DNA of 64,000 nt from Truepera sp. bin119 (lineage in GTDB: Bacteria > Deinococcota > Deinococci > Deinococcales > Trueperaceae), in assembly GCA_002239005.1 (NCBI GenBank), contig MPNL01000004.1:1-64000 (forward strand), written 5' to 3'. The position numbers and the translations under genes are program-made. The notes under the pieces were generated by a model. It was not told the DNA's origin. It ran no database searches and saw nothing but the letters and a program-made list of their open reading frames with translations. Shown piece after piece: positions 48,160 through 58,256 of the stretch. Every line of letters starts with the position of its first letter. The first letter of the stretch is position 1.

Positions 48160-49326
48160 TCAGACCTCGAGCAGCATCCTGGCTGGTGCCTCGACAGCCT
48201 CCTTAATACGCCTCAAGAAGGCGACCGCCTCGCGCCCATCCACGATTCGATGGTCGTAGCTAAGAGCCACATACATCATAGGCCGGATCACGACCTGGCC
48301 ATCCATCGCCACAGGACGCTCCTGGATCGCATGCATACCGAGGACTCCGGACTGGGGCGGGTTGACGATCGGGGTGGACAAAAGCGAGCCGAACACCCCA
48401 CCGTTACTGATAGTGAAGGTCCCTCCCTGCAGTTCATCCGGCTCGATCTTGTGCTCCTGGGCCCGTCGCCCGAAGTCCGCAATGGCCCCTTCGACCTCGG
48501 CGAAACTGAGCCGCTCCGCATTTCGGATCACGGGGACGATCAGACCCCGTGGAGTGGAGACGGCCACCCCGATGTCGTAGTAGTTCTTGTAAACGATATC
48601 GGTGCTGCGGATCTCCGCATTGATGGCCGGGATCGTCTTGAGAGCGTCGATCACAGCCTTGACAAAAAAGGACATGAAGCCTAGGCGGACGCCGTAGCGC
48701 TTCTCGAAGCTATCCCGGTACGCCTTGCGCAGCTCGATTACGCCGCTCATGTCGATCTCGCTAAAGGTGGTAAGGAGCGCGGCCCGCTGCTGCGCCTCGA
48801 CCAAACGCTCGGCGATGCGGCGCCGCAGCGGACTCATCGGCACCGCCTCCTCCTCGCGTTCGCCGAAATCGAGTCCCAGGGAGGGAGTCCCCTCCGTGGC
48901 GTGACCCGAGCTAGACGGGGAGCTGGCCTGCCCGCCCAAGTGCCGCTGCACATCCTCTTTGAGGAGGCGGCCGCCAGGGCCAGAGCTGGGAACATCAGAG
49001 GCGTCGAGCCGATGTTCGTCGAGCAACCTCCGTGCCGCAGGCATCACCTGGACCTCCTCGGCTGCCACCGCTTCGGAGGCGGGGGGGGAACCCTCTTGCA
49101 AGAGAGCGATCACCTCGCCGACCGCAGCCGACTCCCCCTCCCTCTTCAGCACCTTGCTGAGCATGCCCGACACGGTGGCGGAGATCTCAAGGGTAGCCTT
49201 GTCGGTCTCGATCTCGACGAGCGGCTCGTCCTTGACCACAGGATCGCCCTCCCGCTTGAGCCAGTTCCCGATAAAGACCTCGGTGACCGATTCGCCCACA
49301 GAGGGGACCTCTAGTTCAACAGACAT
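48160..49326 (-). CDS. sucB: Dihydrolipoyl succinyltransferase (E2) of 2-oxoglutarate dehydrogenase
   Basis: The 388-residue E2 has one N-terminal lipoyl domain (lipoyl Lys 43 in [11 protein letters not shown]), a peripheral-subunit-binding segment (about 93-127, [14 protein letters not shown]) and the acyltransferase core ending in [18 protein letters not shown] with the catalytic His and Asp. The [14 protein letters not shown] start is typical of the succinyltransferase. It transfers succinyl groups to CoA in the citric acid cycle. The gene follows the E1 gene by about 40 bases on the same strand. Confidence 0.94.
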   Translation of the reverse strand: MSVELEVPSVGESVTEVFIGNWLKREGDPVVKDEPLVEIETDKATLEISATVSGMLSKVLKREGESAAVGEVIALLQEGSPPASEAVAAEEVQVMPAARRLLDEHRLDASDVPSSGPGGRLLKEDVQRHLGGQASSPSSSGHATEGTPSLGLDFGEREEEAVPMSPLRRRIAERLVEAQQRAALLTTFSEIDMSGVIELRKAYRDSFEKRYGVRLGFMSFFVKAVIDALKTIPAINAEIRSTDIVYKNYYDIGVAVSTPRGLIVPVIRNAERLSFAEVEGAIADFGRRAQEHKIEPDELQGGTFTISNGGVFGSLLSTPIVNPPQSGVLGMHAIQERPVAMDGQVVIRPMMYVALSYDHRIVDGREAVAFLRRIKEAVEAPARMLLEV

Positions 49327-49365
49327 GCCCGCTCCCTCACCTTCCAGATCGCTCGACCACCCCTC

Positions 49366-49455
49366 TCACACCGCCCCCCCCCCACAGGCCCGCCCCCCCC
49401 CCTCACCTCCCGGACCCCCCCACCCCCCCCCCCACCCCGCCCCCCCCCCGAAGGC
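49366..49455. other. C-homopolymer-rich stretch at the sucA end
   Basis: Ninety bases with at least five runs of eight or more C. It replaces the expected sucA stop codon region and resembles the bad copies in aspS, katG and the ABC ATPase gene. Confidence 0.65.
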
Positions 49456-52227
49456 CGCGCGCACGAGCTCGGCCTGCTCAAGCCTGTGGCTGCTCCCCGA
49501 CCCGGTCGCAGGGCTGGCCGACCTAGGCCTCGTGACCCCCTGGAACGGGTGCCCCAGTAGCTCATCACCCCAGCGCAGACGCAGGTGGCCCCAAGCCCCC
49601 ATGTTGCGAGGCTCCTCCTGCACCCAAGTGACCGGGACCCCCTCGCCGTAGGGAGCGAGCGCCCGTTCAAGCTCCGCGTCGGCCAGAGGGTAGAGCTGCT
49701 CGAGCCGGAGGAGAGCGACATCGCTCCGCAACTTCTCCTCGCGTTCGGCTAGCAGTTCGTAGTATATCTTGCCACTGCACAAGAGGATCTGCTCGACCCC
49801 CTGCGGATCCAATGCGTCGCCCAGAATACGCTGGAAGCGCCCCGACCTGGTAACGGAGTCGAGTTGGGAGAGCGCACGGGGATGCCGCAGCAGGCTCTTC
49901 GGGGTCATCACCACAAGCGGCTTACGGTAGGCCCTTAGTATCTGGCGCCTGAGCAGATGGAATATCTGCGCCGGGGTGGTAGGGTTGACGACCTGCATGT
50001 TGTCCCTGGCGCAGAGTTGCAGGAAGCGCTCGACCCTAGCGCTGGAGTGCTCGGGTCCCTGCCCTTCAAAACCATGCGGCAGGAGTAGCACCAAGCCCGA
50101 GAGGCGGTTCCACTTATCCTCGGCGCTGGCAACGAACTGGTCGATGATCACCTGGGCGGCGTTGTGGAAGTCGCCGAACTGAGACTCCCACACCACCAAG
50201 CTGTCGGGCATGTCGAGGCTATAGCCGTACTCGAATCCGAGCACGCCTGCCTCCGACAGCGGGCTGTTATGAATCTCGAAGGGTGACTGCCCGGCGGCGA
50301 GGTGCTGCAGCGGAATGTGGCGACCCCCCCCTGCGATGTCGTGCAGGACAGCATGTCGGTGGCTGAAGGTGCCCCGCTCGCTGTCCTGGCCGGTCAGTCT
50401 GACCCGGACTCCCTCGGTGAGGAGTGAGGCAAAGGCCAAGGCCTCACCGGCCGCCCAATCGAGGGGTCGTTCGCCCCGCGCCATCTCCGCCCTTGTGGCA
50501 AGCAGGCGCTGGAGCTTGGGGTGGGGCTGGAACCCCTCTGGGATCCGGGTCAGCACCTCCAGCAGTTCGGACGCCCGTTCGGGCGAGATGGACGTGTCGA
50601 CCTCGGGAATCTCTGCGTCCGCCTGGGCCCGGAAGGAGTCCCAGATCCCTTCGAAGGCCGAATAGTGCGGCTCGAACTCGCCACTCCGGGCCACGGACAG
50701 CTCTTGCTCGAGGTGCTCCCGGCGAGCTTCGGCGATTCCATCGGCCTCACCCCGCGAGATGCCACCGAGGGTCAGAAGCCGCTCGAGGTAGCCCTCCAGA
50801 ACCGTAGGGCGCAGCCTGATGTTCTCGTACAGGGTCGGCTGGGTAAAGGCCGGTTCATCCCCCTCATTGTGGCCGCGGCGGCGGTAGCAGAACATGTCGA
50901 CCACCACGTCGCGCCGGAACTCTGCGAGGAAGTCCATCGCCAACTCGATCACTTGGGCCACGGCCTCCGGGTCCTCACCGTTGACATGGAAGATAGGGCT
51001 CTGGAGCATCTTGGCGATGTCGCTGGCATAGGTGGTGCTCTGCCCCTGCTCCGGCCCGGTGGTGAAACCGATCTGGTTATTGAGGATGATATGCAGCGCG
51101 CCACCGATGAAGTAGCCCTCGAGGCCGCTCAGGTTCAGCGTCTCCTGAACCACCCCCTCACCGATGAACGAAGCGTCACCGTGGATCAAGACCGCCATGC
51201 CCGCACGCCGAGACAAGTCTTCGGAACGGTCCTGCTTGGCCCGGACCCTTCCTAGGACCACCGGGTTAACAAACTCGAGGTGGGAGGGATTAAACGACAG
51301 AGAGAGGTGGACCCTCTCACCGCCGGAGGTGATCCAGTCATGAGAGTAGCCCAAGTGGTACTTGACATCCCAGCGACCACGTTTGCCCTCGGCGTCGAGA
51401 TCTTCGAACTCGTGAAAGATGGTGCGGGGACTCTTGTCCATGATGTTGGCTAAGACGTTGAGGCGCCCCCGATGGGCCATGCCCAGAACGATCTCCCGCT
51501 TGCCCTGCGTGCCGGCCTTCTCAATCACTAGGTCGAGGAGTGGGATCAGACTCTCGCCCCCCTCGAGCGAGAAGCTCTTGGTGCCGGTGTACTTCTTCTG
51601 GATAAACTCCTCGAAGATCACGGCGTCGGTGAGTCTGGTAAGGATGCGGAGCTGGGTCTCTCGGGGGAGTGCGAGCCGGTTCCGACTCCGCTCCATCCTC
51701 CCCTGTAGCCACTGGCGGACCGCGAGGTCGTCGATATGCATGAACTGCACCCCGATGCTGCGACAGTAGGTGGTCTTAAGCCCCTCAATCACCTCGCCCA
51801 GGGTCCGTGCCCCCGGGAGGTTACTCTCCAGCACCTCGAGGTCCATATCGGCGGGGGTGAAGCCGTAGCCCGCCGGGTCGAGTTCCGGGATCTCGATCGT
51901 AGGCTGTGCCAGGGGGTTCAGGTCGGCGACGCGGTGGCCGCGCACGCGGTAGTTGCGGATCAGCTTGTCCAAGCGGTGCTGAATCTGCGCGACCTCGTCG
52001 CTGGAGCGCTCGGGCCGACCGTTGACCCCCTCCCGCCCCCCGCGGAACAGGCTCAGCGGCACGAAACTCGGCCCCCGGGAGGGACGGGCCCGACCGTTCG
52101 GCGGCTCGTGATCGAAAAAGGCACGCCACCACAAAGGAATGCTGGCGGGATCGTCGAGGTAAGAGAGATAGATCTCCTCAACATATGCGAGGCTTGAGCT
52201 ATTCAGGGTAGGATCGGTTCTGTTCAT
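49366..52227 (-). CDS. sucA: 2-oxoglutarate dehydrogenase E1 (3' end garbled)
   Basis: The E1 subunit decarboxylates 2-oxoglutarate with thiamine diphosphate and passes the succinyl group to E2. The N-terminal segment SLAYVEEIYLSYLDDPASIP, the active-site stretch IVLGMAHRGRLNVLANIMDK, the ThDP loop VLIHGDASFIGEGVVQETLN and the C-terminal VTWVQEEPRNMGAWGHLRLR are intact. The last residues should be close to AELVRAAFG; after this (49366-49450) the sequence is mostly C runs and reads as a Gly-rich tail, so the annotated end is unreliable. The start is the ATG at 52227. Confidence 0.94.
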   Translation of the reverse strand: MNRTDPTLNSSSLAYVEEIYLSYLDDPASIPLWWRAFFDHEPPNGRARPSRGPSFVPLSLFRGGREGVNGRPERSSDEVAQIQHRLDKLIRNYRVRGHRVADLNPLAQPTIEIPELDPAGYGFTPADMDLEVLESNLPGARTLGEVIEGLKTTYCRSIGVQFMHIDDLAVRQWLQGRMERSRNRLALPRETQLRILTRLTDAVIFEEFIQKKYTGTKSFSLEGGESLIPLLDLVIEKAGTQGKREIVLGMAHRGRLNVLANIMDKSPRTIFHEFEDLDAEGKRGRWDVKYHLGYSHDWITSGGERVHLSLSFNPSHLEFVNPVVLGRVRAKQDRSEDLSRRAGMAVLIHGDASFIGEGVVQETLNLSGLEGYFIGGALHIILNNQIGFTTGPEQGQSTTYASDIAKMLQSPIFHVNGEDPEAVAQVIELAMDFLAEFRRDVVVDMFCYRRRGHNEGDEPAFTQPTLYENIRLRPTVLEGYLERLLTLGGISRGEADGIAEARREHLEQELSVARSGEFEPHYSAFEGIWDSFRAQADAEIPEVDTSISPERASELLEVLTRIPEGFQPHPKLQRLLATRAEMARGERPLDWAAGEALAFASLLTEGVRVRLTGQDSERGTFSHRHAVLHDIAGGGRHIPLQHLAAGQSPFEIHNSPLSEAGVLGFEYGYSLDMPDSLVVWESQFGDFHNAAQVIIDQFVASAEDKWNRLSGLVLLLPHGFEGQGPEHSSARVERFLQLCARDNMQVVNPTTPAQIFHLLRRQILRAYRKPLVVMTPKSLLRHPRALSQLDSVTRSGRFQRILGDALDPQGVEQILLCSGKIYYELLAEREEKLRSDVALLRLEQLYPLADAELERALAPYGEGVPVTWVQEEPRNMGAWGHLRLRWGDELLGHPFQGVTRPRSASPATGSGSSHRLEQAELVRAAFGGGAGWGGGWGGPGGEGGGRACGGGAV

Positions 52228-52459
52228 GCCATACCGCCTGCCGTACTCGCCCCACCTTCACCCGCTAGCCGACAGATGTGGGGAGGTAGCCCCAGCTAGT
52301 GTATCAGGAGCGCGGGTCGCATGCCTGCGAACGACCGTTGTAAAATGCAGGAGCCCCTCCACCCACCGACTGACCACCTTCGCAGGATCAAGTCGACTGG
52401 GTCAGGCGCGACCAAGACCCTCCTTGTGCCCGCGCTCTGGGCAGGTCGGTTGTTGTCAG

Positions 52460-52486
52460 TTGACAGGCTGTGCAGCTGGATAAAAC
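52460..52486 (+). promoter_or_regulatory. Promoter candidate of the signalling operon
   Basis: TTGACA (52460-52465) and TAAAAC (52481-52486) with 15 bases between, shorter than ideal. It lies about 35 bases before the first start codon. Confidence 0.45.
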
Positions 52487-52519
52487 AGGTGACGAGTTCG
52501 CATGATGCGGGAGGAGACA

Positions 52520-53689
52520 ATGATGCAAGCGAGTTACAAGATCCTCGTCGTTGACGATGAGCCCGATCTTGAACGGCTGGTGCTGCAACGCATGCGTCGC
52601 GAGATCCGCTCCGGTCGATTCAATTTCGTCTTCGCCCACAACGGGGTCGAGGCCTTAGAACTCCTGAACGAAGACCGGAGCATCGATATGGTGCTCTCGG
52701 ACATCAACATGCCCCAGATGGACGGTCTCACACTGCTCGAGCAGATCCCGTCGGTCGACCCTAATGTCCGCTCCGTGATCATTTCGGCCTATGGGGATAT
52801 GCAGAATATCCGCACAGCGATGAACCGGGGCGCCTTCGACTTCATCACCAAACCTATCGACTTCCAGGACCTGCGGGTCACCATCGACCGGACCCTGGAT
52901 CACCTTGTCATGTGGCGCGAGGCCCTCGAATCCCGGGACAAGCTGGTCGCATTGCAAAACGAACTCGACTTGGCCAGCAAGATGCAGCAGTCGATCTTGC
53001 CGACCGAGTTCCCGGAGAGCCCCAATCACCAGATATTCGCACATATGGAACCTGCCCGGGACGTGGGCGGCGACTTCTTCGACATTGTGCCACTTACCGA
53101 AGGTCGACTCGGCTTGGTGATCGCCGATGTCTCCGGCAAGGGCGTCCCTGCCGCCCTGTTCATGATGTCCAGCCGCACCCTGATCAAGGGTGCGGCCATC
53201 GGCGTGCTCGATCCCGCCAAGGTGCTGTGGGAGGTCAACACTCTACTCCATGAGGACAATGAAGCCTCCATGTTCGTCACCGTCATCTACGCGGTCTTCG
53301 ATCCGGTGAGCGGGGAGTTCACCTATGCCAATGGGGGGCATAACCCCCCGCTGATTGTCCATGCCGACGGCAGCTCGACCCTGCTCTCTCCGCCCGGCGG
53401 ACTCGTCCTCGGCATGATGCCCGATATCGCCTACCAAACCGACTCCGTGACCCTCTCCCCCGGCGACGTCTGCGTGCTCTACACCGACGGCGTCACAGAG
53501 GCCGAGAATGACAGGGGCGAACAGTTCGGAGTCGAGCGCCTGCAAGAGATCTTTGTGGGGTCACCTCCAAGAGATGCCCGGGAAGCCAACGAGGCGATCT
53601 TCCAGACCGTAAGAGCCTTCGCAGCCGACGCCCCCCAATTCGACGACATCACTTGCCTGACACTCTACCGCAACGGGGCGAATAGGTGA
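52520..53689 (+). CDS. Response regulator with PP2C/SpoIIE-type phosphatase (RsbU-like)
   Basis: The protein of about 390 residues has an N-terminal receiver domain (VVDDEPDLERLV; phospho-acceptor Asp in MVLSDINMPQMDG, about residue 58; Lys in FITKPIDF) and a C-terminal PP2C-type phosphatase of the SpoIIE/RsbU kind (ARDVGGDFFDIVPL, VIADVSGKGVPAALFM, YANGGHNPPLI, QFDDITCLTLYR, with metal-binding Asp residues). Its role is to dephosphorylate a STAS anti-anti-sigma protein when the receiver is phosphorylated. Of several ATGs, that at 52520 has GGGAGGAG just upstream. Its stop overlaps the next gene by four bases. Confidence 0.93.
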   Translation: MMQASYKILVVDDEPDLERLVLQRMRREIRSGRFNFVFAHNGVEALELLNEDRSIDMVLSDINMPQMDGLTLLEQIPSVDPNVRSVIISAYGDMQNIRTAMNRGAFDFITKPIDFQDLRVTIDRTLDHLVMWREALESRDKLVALQNELDLASKMQQSILPTEFPESPNHQIFAHMEPARDVGGDFFDIVPLTEGRLGLVIADVSGKGVPAALFMMSSRTLIKGAAIGVLDPAKVLWEVNTLLHEDNEASMFVTVIYAVFDPVSGEFTYANGGHNPPLIVHADGSSTLLSPPGGLVLGMMPDIAYQTDSVTLSPGDVCVLYTDGVTEAENDRGEQFGVERLQEIFVGSPPRDAREANEAIFQTVRAFAADAPQFDDITCLTLYRNGANR

Positions 53690-54114
53690 GCGCGAAACGG
53701 TCTCTACATATCGAAGCGAAGTGCAATCCCGATGAGGTCCGGCGCGCCGCCGAGATCGCAGAGGATTTCGCACAGGGGGAAGATTGGCCTCTCAAGGTGG
53801 TTTTCCAGGTCAAGCTCGCCCTCGAAGAGGTGATGATGAATGTCGTCAGCTATGCCCACGAGGATGGCGACAACCACCAGATCGATCTCGATCTGGTCTC
53901 GGACGCGGAGGCGCTCACCATCGAGATCAGCGACGACGGCCAACCCTTCGACCCGTTGACCGACGCCCCCTCACCCGATCTGCAGGCGTCGCTCGAGGAT
54001 CGCCACGTGGGCGGGCTCGGCGTCCATCTGGTGCGCACGATGATGGACGAGGTGCACTACCGGCGGGAGCGAGGCAGGAACCTCCTGACCCTGGTGAAGC
54101 TGAGGGACGGATGA
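53686..54114 (+). CDS. RsbW-like anti-sigma factor / serine kinase
   Basis: The 142-residue GHKL ATPase has the N-box ALEEVMMNVVSYAHEDGD (about residue 45), the G1 box IEISDDGQPFDPL and the G2-like GGLGVHLVRTMMDE. This is the RsbW/SpoIIAB set-up, where the protein phosphorylates a STAS protein and can bind a sigma factor or other partner. The GTG start overlaps the phosphatase stop by four bases, and its stop overlaps the next ATG by four, so translation is coupled on both sides. No sigma gene lies in the window. Confidence 0.9.
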   Translation: MSAKRSLHIEAKCNPDEVRRAAEIAEDFAQGEDWPLKVVFQVKLALEEVMMNVVSYAHEDGDNHQIDLDLVSDAEALTIEISDDGQPFDPLTDAPSPDLQASLEDRHVGGLGVHLVRTMMDEVHYRRERGRNLLTLVKLRDG

Positions 54115-55304
54115 GACGAACTCTACGCCTATACGCAGCCCTGCTGCTCACCACAACTATCTCCCTCTGCGCAGCCACTCCGGAACCCGCAGAAGAGGCT
54201 GGGGTCCCCGGTCAGCGCTTCCTCTTCGGCCAGTCCGCCGCCTTCACCGGGCCCGCCCAGGACCTGGGCCAGAATATGCGGCTCGGGATCGAAGCGGCAT
54301 TCCAAGAGGTGAACGAGAGGGGCGGAGTCCACGGAAGACGGCTCGAGCTACTCTCCCTCGACGATGCCTACGAACCGGAGGCTGCCATCGCCAACACCCT
54401 GGAACTGGTGGCGAACGAAGAGATTCTTGCCCTGATCGGTGCCGTCGGCACGCCGACCTCGCGCGCAGTCACTCCTATCGCTGCGGACGCCAGCGTCCCC
54501 TATATCGCCCCCTTCACCGGCGCTGAGTTCCTGCGAGCCGCGGTGCAGCAAAACGTGATCAACCTGCGCGCCTCCTACTTCCAGGAGACCGAGGAGATGG
54601 TCGCTCGCCTGACCCAAGACCTCGGCATCGATCGCATCGCAGTGATGTACCAGGACGACTCTTTCGGCCAAGCTGGTTACCAAGGGGTCCTCCGAGCTCT
54701 CGATCGGCGCAACCTAGAGCTTGTGGCTATTGGAGTGTATCCGCGCAACACCACGGCCGTGAAAACGGCCTTGCTCGACCTGCGTAGAGGGGGTCCCGAG
54801 GCAGTGATCCTGATCGGGGCTTATCAACCAGTTGCAACTCTGATCGCCTGGGGGCGGCACATAGGGTTCAATCCCGTCTTCATGACGATCTCATTCGTCG
54901 GCAGCAACGCACTGGCCAGGGAACTCGGATCTGACGGTGTGGGGGTCTTTGTCACTCAGGTGGTGCCCTTCCCGATGGGCGATACCCCCCCGGTCACGGT
55001 CGCCTATCGCCGGGCGCTCGCAGCCCACGCCCCCGACGCGTCGCCGGGCTTTGTCTCCTTCGAAGGCTATCTGGCTGGTCGCCTGGCTATCACCGCGCTG
55101 GAACACTGTGGCCAGGAGGTCGATCGAACCTGCTTTCTCGACAACCTGCGCCGCGTCGGCACCATCGACCTCGACGGGTTCACCCTGAACTACGGCCCAA
55201 GGGACAATCAGGGCTCGGACACCGTCTTCCTCACCGTCATCGGTAGCGACGGACGCTACCATCCGATCACCACTCTCCACGATATAGTAGTAGTGCAGCC
55301 GTGA
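54111..55304 (+). CDS. Periplasmic branched-chain-amino-acid-type binding protein
   Basis: The 397-residue protein has a hydrophobic leader (YAALLLTTTISLCAAT; possibly a lipoprotein, but the lipobox is imperfect) and the Peripla_BP_6 fold: FGQSAAFTGPAQDLGQNMRL, GVHGRRLELLSLDDAYEP and VIAMYQDDSFGQAG-type strands (the actual text is RIAVMYQDDSFGQAGYQG). No permease or ATPase gene is near, while the next gene is a membrane histidine kinase. I therefore infer that it senses a ligand for the kinase, as TorT does for TorS, and does not take part in transport. Both ends overlap neighbours by four bases. Confidence 0.87.
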   Translation: MRRTLRLYAALLLTTTISLCAATPEPAEEAGVPGQRFLFGQSAAFTGPAQDLGQNMRLGIEAAFQEVNERGGVHGRRLELLSLDDAYEPEAAIANTLELVANEEILALIGAVGTPTSRAVTPIAADASVPYIAPFTGAEFLRAAVQQNVINLRASYFQETEEMVARLTQDLGIDRIAVMYQDDSFGQAGYQGVLRALDRRNLELVAIGVYPRNTTAVKTALLDLRRGGPEAVILIGAYQPVATLIAWGRHIGFNPVFMTISFVGSNALARELGSDGVGVFVTQVVPFPMGDTPPVTVAYRRALAAHAPDASPGFVSFEGYLAGRLAITALEHCGQEVDRTCFLDNLRRVGTIDLDGFTLNYGPRDNQGSDTVFLTVIGSDGRYHPITTLHDIVVVQP

Positions 55305-57532
55305 CCGCACTGCTAAAGCGCACGCTCGCGAGTCGCCGCCGCATCTCGACACAGCTCTACCTGGGAGTCGGCAGCGCTGTTGTGCTTACCATCACTGCCA
55401 GCCTGGTAGGCTGGTTCTCCTTTAATCGGGTAAGTGGCGCCCAGAGACAACTGAACGAGGAGAGTGTTCCGGGGATGGCAGCCGCTTTCGAGGTCGCGCG
55501 GCAGAGTGGTGCTCTGGTCGCTGCCGCTCCGCGCCTAGTGGCCGCCACAACGCCAGAGGAGTTTGATCGAATCGCCGCCGGCGTCGACCAGGCGAGCGAT
55601 GCCTTTGGGGTGCAGTTAGAGGCCCTGGGGCAGCAAGGCGGCGATGAGGAACGCTTCAACCGTATCAGCGTCCAAGGCAGGGCCCTGATTGCGAACATCA
55701 AGACCATTGAGGACTTGGTTGAAGAGCGCTTCACACTGCACGACCGCCTCGAGGCACTACGCGCCGAGCTTGAAGCGTTGCAGAGCAGGCTGATCGTCAA
55801 CCTGGCTCCAGCAATCGACGACCAGTTCTTCTATCTGGTAACCGGCTACCGGAATCTCGGCGAGGCCCCAGCCTCCCCCGAGCAGCACCTGTCGGAAGCG
55901 GAGGTCAACCGCTACCGCTACCTGGCCGATTTACAGGCGGACGCCACGATTGCAATCCAGCTTCTGGCGAGTTCATTCGTCCTCTCGGACATCCCTCTCT
56001 TAGAGCCGCAGCGGGAGCGCTTCGAAGCCACAGTCAGCAGGATCAAGGAGAACCTATCGATCCTCGGAATGGCTTCTCGGCGCAACGAGGAGGCCCTGGG
56101 CTTTACTAAGCTGTTCGAACTGGGTCTCGGTGTCCAGCGACCCCAGTCGCTCCAACCACTGTTTGGAAGGAACTTCTCTCGACTGGAAGAGCTCGGGGGA
56201 TTCAATCTACGTGAGCAGGAACTTGAGATTGCTACACGCCAGCAAGAGCTGCTCGCCAGCAATAACGAACTCGCCATTGAGCTTGCAACCGAAGCCGAAG
56301 GCATAGTGAGTGCAGCGCGCACGAACGCTCAAGAAGCCATGCTCTCCTCCGCTCAGGTAATTTTTGCCGGGCGCAGCCTTCTGCTCGCACTGACCGCGCT
56401 CAGTATCGTCGGGGCGGCCCTGATCTCGTGGCTGCTCGTAGGTCGCGTACTGCTAAGGCGCCTCGAGCAACTATCAAGCCGGATGCGACGCATGGCCAGC
56501 GGCGACCTAGAGGAGAAAGTCGAGATGGGCGGGAGCGATGAGGTTGCAGATATGGCGGCCGCTCTCGAGATCTTTCGCCGTAACGCGCTGGAAGTTCAGC
56601 GCCTGAACCTGGTGGAGAAGCTAGCCGAGGAGCTTAAGGGCAAGAACGATCAACTCGAAGATGCGCTGGCCAACTTGCACCGGGCACAGGATCAGATCGT
56701 CATGAGCCAGAAACTGGCGGCGCTCGGTGAACTCACCGCAGGCGTAGCCCACGAGATTCGGAACCCCCTTAACTTCATAAAGAATTTCTCGGAGGTCTCA
56801 GAGGAACTGTTGGAAGAGCTTATTGAGGAGTTGGAGGAGACCCTCAGCGAAGGAGAGGGTGCGGCGGACGAAGACCGGCAAGACCTGATCCGTGAGATCA
56901 GCGACGACCTTACCGGCAACCTCAAGAGCATTCGCGAACACGGCGAGCGCGCCAACAAGATCGTACATCACATGCTGATGATGGGCCGCGGCTCGAGCGA
57001 GAAGCAGCCGACAGACATCAACGCCCTGCTTAACGAACACACCCTGCTCGCCTATCATAGTGCCCGGGCAACAGATCCAGATTTCAACCTCAACATCGAG
57101 CAGGACTTCGATCCGGAGGTGGGAGAACTCAACGTCGTCTCCCAGGAGATGGGGCGCGTTTTCCTGAACATGGTCGGCAACGCCTGTCACGCTACCGACG
57201 AGAAGCGGCGCGCCCTCAAAGACACGCGGGACAGCTCGCCCTACCTACCCACCCTGCTGCTCACCACCCGACGCACGCCAGATGTGATCGAGGTCCGCAT
57301 ACGCGACAACGGGAGCGGTATACCGCCCCATATCATCGAAGAGATCTTCAACCCATTCTTCACGACCAAGGCGACGGATCGGGGCACCGGGCTCGGCCTT
57401 TCGCTCTCCCACGACATCGTGCGCGAGCACGGGGGAAACATACGGGTCGAGTCTGAACTTGGCGAATTCACGGAGATGATCATCGCATTGCCCACCGAGT
57501 CAGGAACCAAGCTGGCAGAAGACGAAACCTAG
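55301..57532 (+). CDS. Membrane histidine kinase with TorS-like sensor region
   Basis: The 743-residue protein has a first membrane helix at about 20-40, a long, helical periplasmic part (about 45-350, rich in E, Q, R, L as in TorS), a second helix at about 360-385, a HAMP domain (RRLEQLSSRMRRMASGDLEE) and a coiled coil. The phospho-acceptor His is in LTAGVAHEIRNPLNFIKNFS (about residue 480), and the ATPase motifs are NMVGNACHATDE, RIRDNGSGIPPHI and GTGLGLSLSHDIVREHGG. No receiver is fused; its likely partner is the receiver domain of the phosphatase at the start of the operon. The GTG start overlaps the binding-protein stop by four bases. Confidence 0.92.
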   Translation: MTALLKRTLASRRRISTQLYLGVGSAVVLTITASLVGWFSFNRVSGAQRQLNEESVPGMAAAFEVARQSGALVAAAPRLVAATTPEEFDRIAAGVDQASDAFGVQLEALGQQGGDEERFNRISVQGRALIANIKTIEDLVEERFTLHDRLEALRAELEALQSRLIVNLAPAIDDQFFYLVTGYRNLGEAPASPEQHLSEAEVNRYRYLADLQADATIAIQLLASSFVLSDIPLLEPQRERFEATVSRIKENLSILGMASRRNEEALGFTKLFELGLGVQRPQSLQPLFGRNFSRLEELGGFNLREQELEIATRQQELLASNNELAIELATEAEGIVSAARTNAQEAMLSSAQVIFAGRSLLLALTALSIVGAALISWLLVGRVLLRRLEQLSSRMRRMASGDLEEKVEMGGSDEVADMAAALEIFRRNALEVQRLNLVEKLAEELKGKNDQLEDALANLHRAQDQIVMSQKLAALGELTAGVAHEIRNPLNFIKNFSEVSEELLEELIEELEETLSEGEGAADEDRQDLIREISDDLTGNLKSIREHGERANKIVHHMLMMGRGSSEKQPTDINALLNEHTLLAYHSARATDPDFNLNIEQDFDPEVGELNVVSQEMGRVFLNMVGNACHATDEKRRALKDTRDSSPYLPTLLLTTRRTPDVIEVRIRDNGSGIPPHIIEEIFNPFFTTKATDRGTGLGLSLSHDIVREHGGNIRVESELGEFTEMIIALPTESGTKLAEDET

Positions 57533-57605
57533 GAACTCCACTGGCCCAGGGTGAGCAAAAAACCTTCACAGGCTGTTCATGGCGTACGCTGCCAGACGCT
57601 ACGCC

Positions 57606-58256
57606 TTAGTGCATCGGCCACATGGCGACAGCGAGAGAAGATTCGATGTCCCACACCGCCTTTGAGACCTCCCGGCCGATCAAGTCCATCCTCCGGATCT
57701 GCTTGATGCGTTGGGCAACACCCTTCAACTCCCGATTGGAGAGTAGGTGCTTGAAGATACTGCAGGTATCGGAGAGGGAGATGAGGACGATATCGCGCAG
57801 ATCCGGGATCTCATCGCTGAGCAGGACCCCCATGATCCGCAGCTTTACCTCCCGGACAGTCTGGTCATCGATGATCGGATAGCGCCGCGTCTGGAACACC
57901 CACAGGAACCGGTCATCCTCCTGGCGCAGAATGCCCCGCTCGAGGAGACGAGCGAGGGAGCGTTCACGAATATCGACGGTATGGGGGACCGTCTGCTCGA
58001 GCCAGTAGCGGGCGTCGTGTACCTCCGCCGATTGCACGATACGGGCAAGTGTCGGATCGAGCAGGTCGTCCTCGAGCGGAGTCGAGTCGATCACGAAGAG
58101 CCGTTCCTGATCGGTATCGATTCGGTTCTCCAAGGCCAAATCCATCAGGACCGCGCCGGCAAGCGCGTACTTGAGCGACGTTATGGGTACGTCAGCAAAC
58201 GTTCTGCCCTTGTCATCGAGCAGAAGTAGCATGATCTCTTCTGCAAATCTCAGCAT
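57606..58256 (-). CDS. GPP34/GOLPH3-family protein
   Basis: The protein of about 216 residues matches the GPP34 family: MLRFAEEIMLLLLDDKGRTF at the start, then YALAGAVLMDLALENRID, FVIDSTPLEDDLLDPTLARI and a C-terminal VSKAVWDIESSLAVAM-like helix. Eukaryotic members bind phosphatidylinositol-4-phosphate on Golgi membranes; the bacterial role is unknown. I chose the ATG at 58256 with GGGAG nine bases before it; a longer frame starts at 58292. It converges with the kinase operon and lies 440 bases from the STAS gene on the same strand. Confidence 0.85.
   Translation of the reverse strand: MLRFAEEIMLLLLDDKGRTFADVPITSLKYALAGAVLMDLALENRIDTDQERLFVIDSTPLEDDLLDPTLARIVQSAEVHDARYWLEQTVPHTVDIRERSLARLLERGILRQEDDRFLWVFQTRRYPIIDDQTVREVKLRIMGVLLSDEIPDLRDIVLISLSDTCSIFKHLLSNRELKGVAQRIKQIRRMDLIGREVSKAVWDIESSLAVAMWPMH

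Noticed and set aside
49366-49455. A glycine-rich C-terminal tail of 2-oxoglutarate dehydrogenase
   Set aside because: It comes only from C runs of the kind seen in three other garbled places; the family ends near AELVRAAFG.
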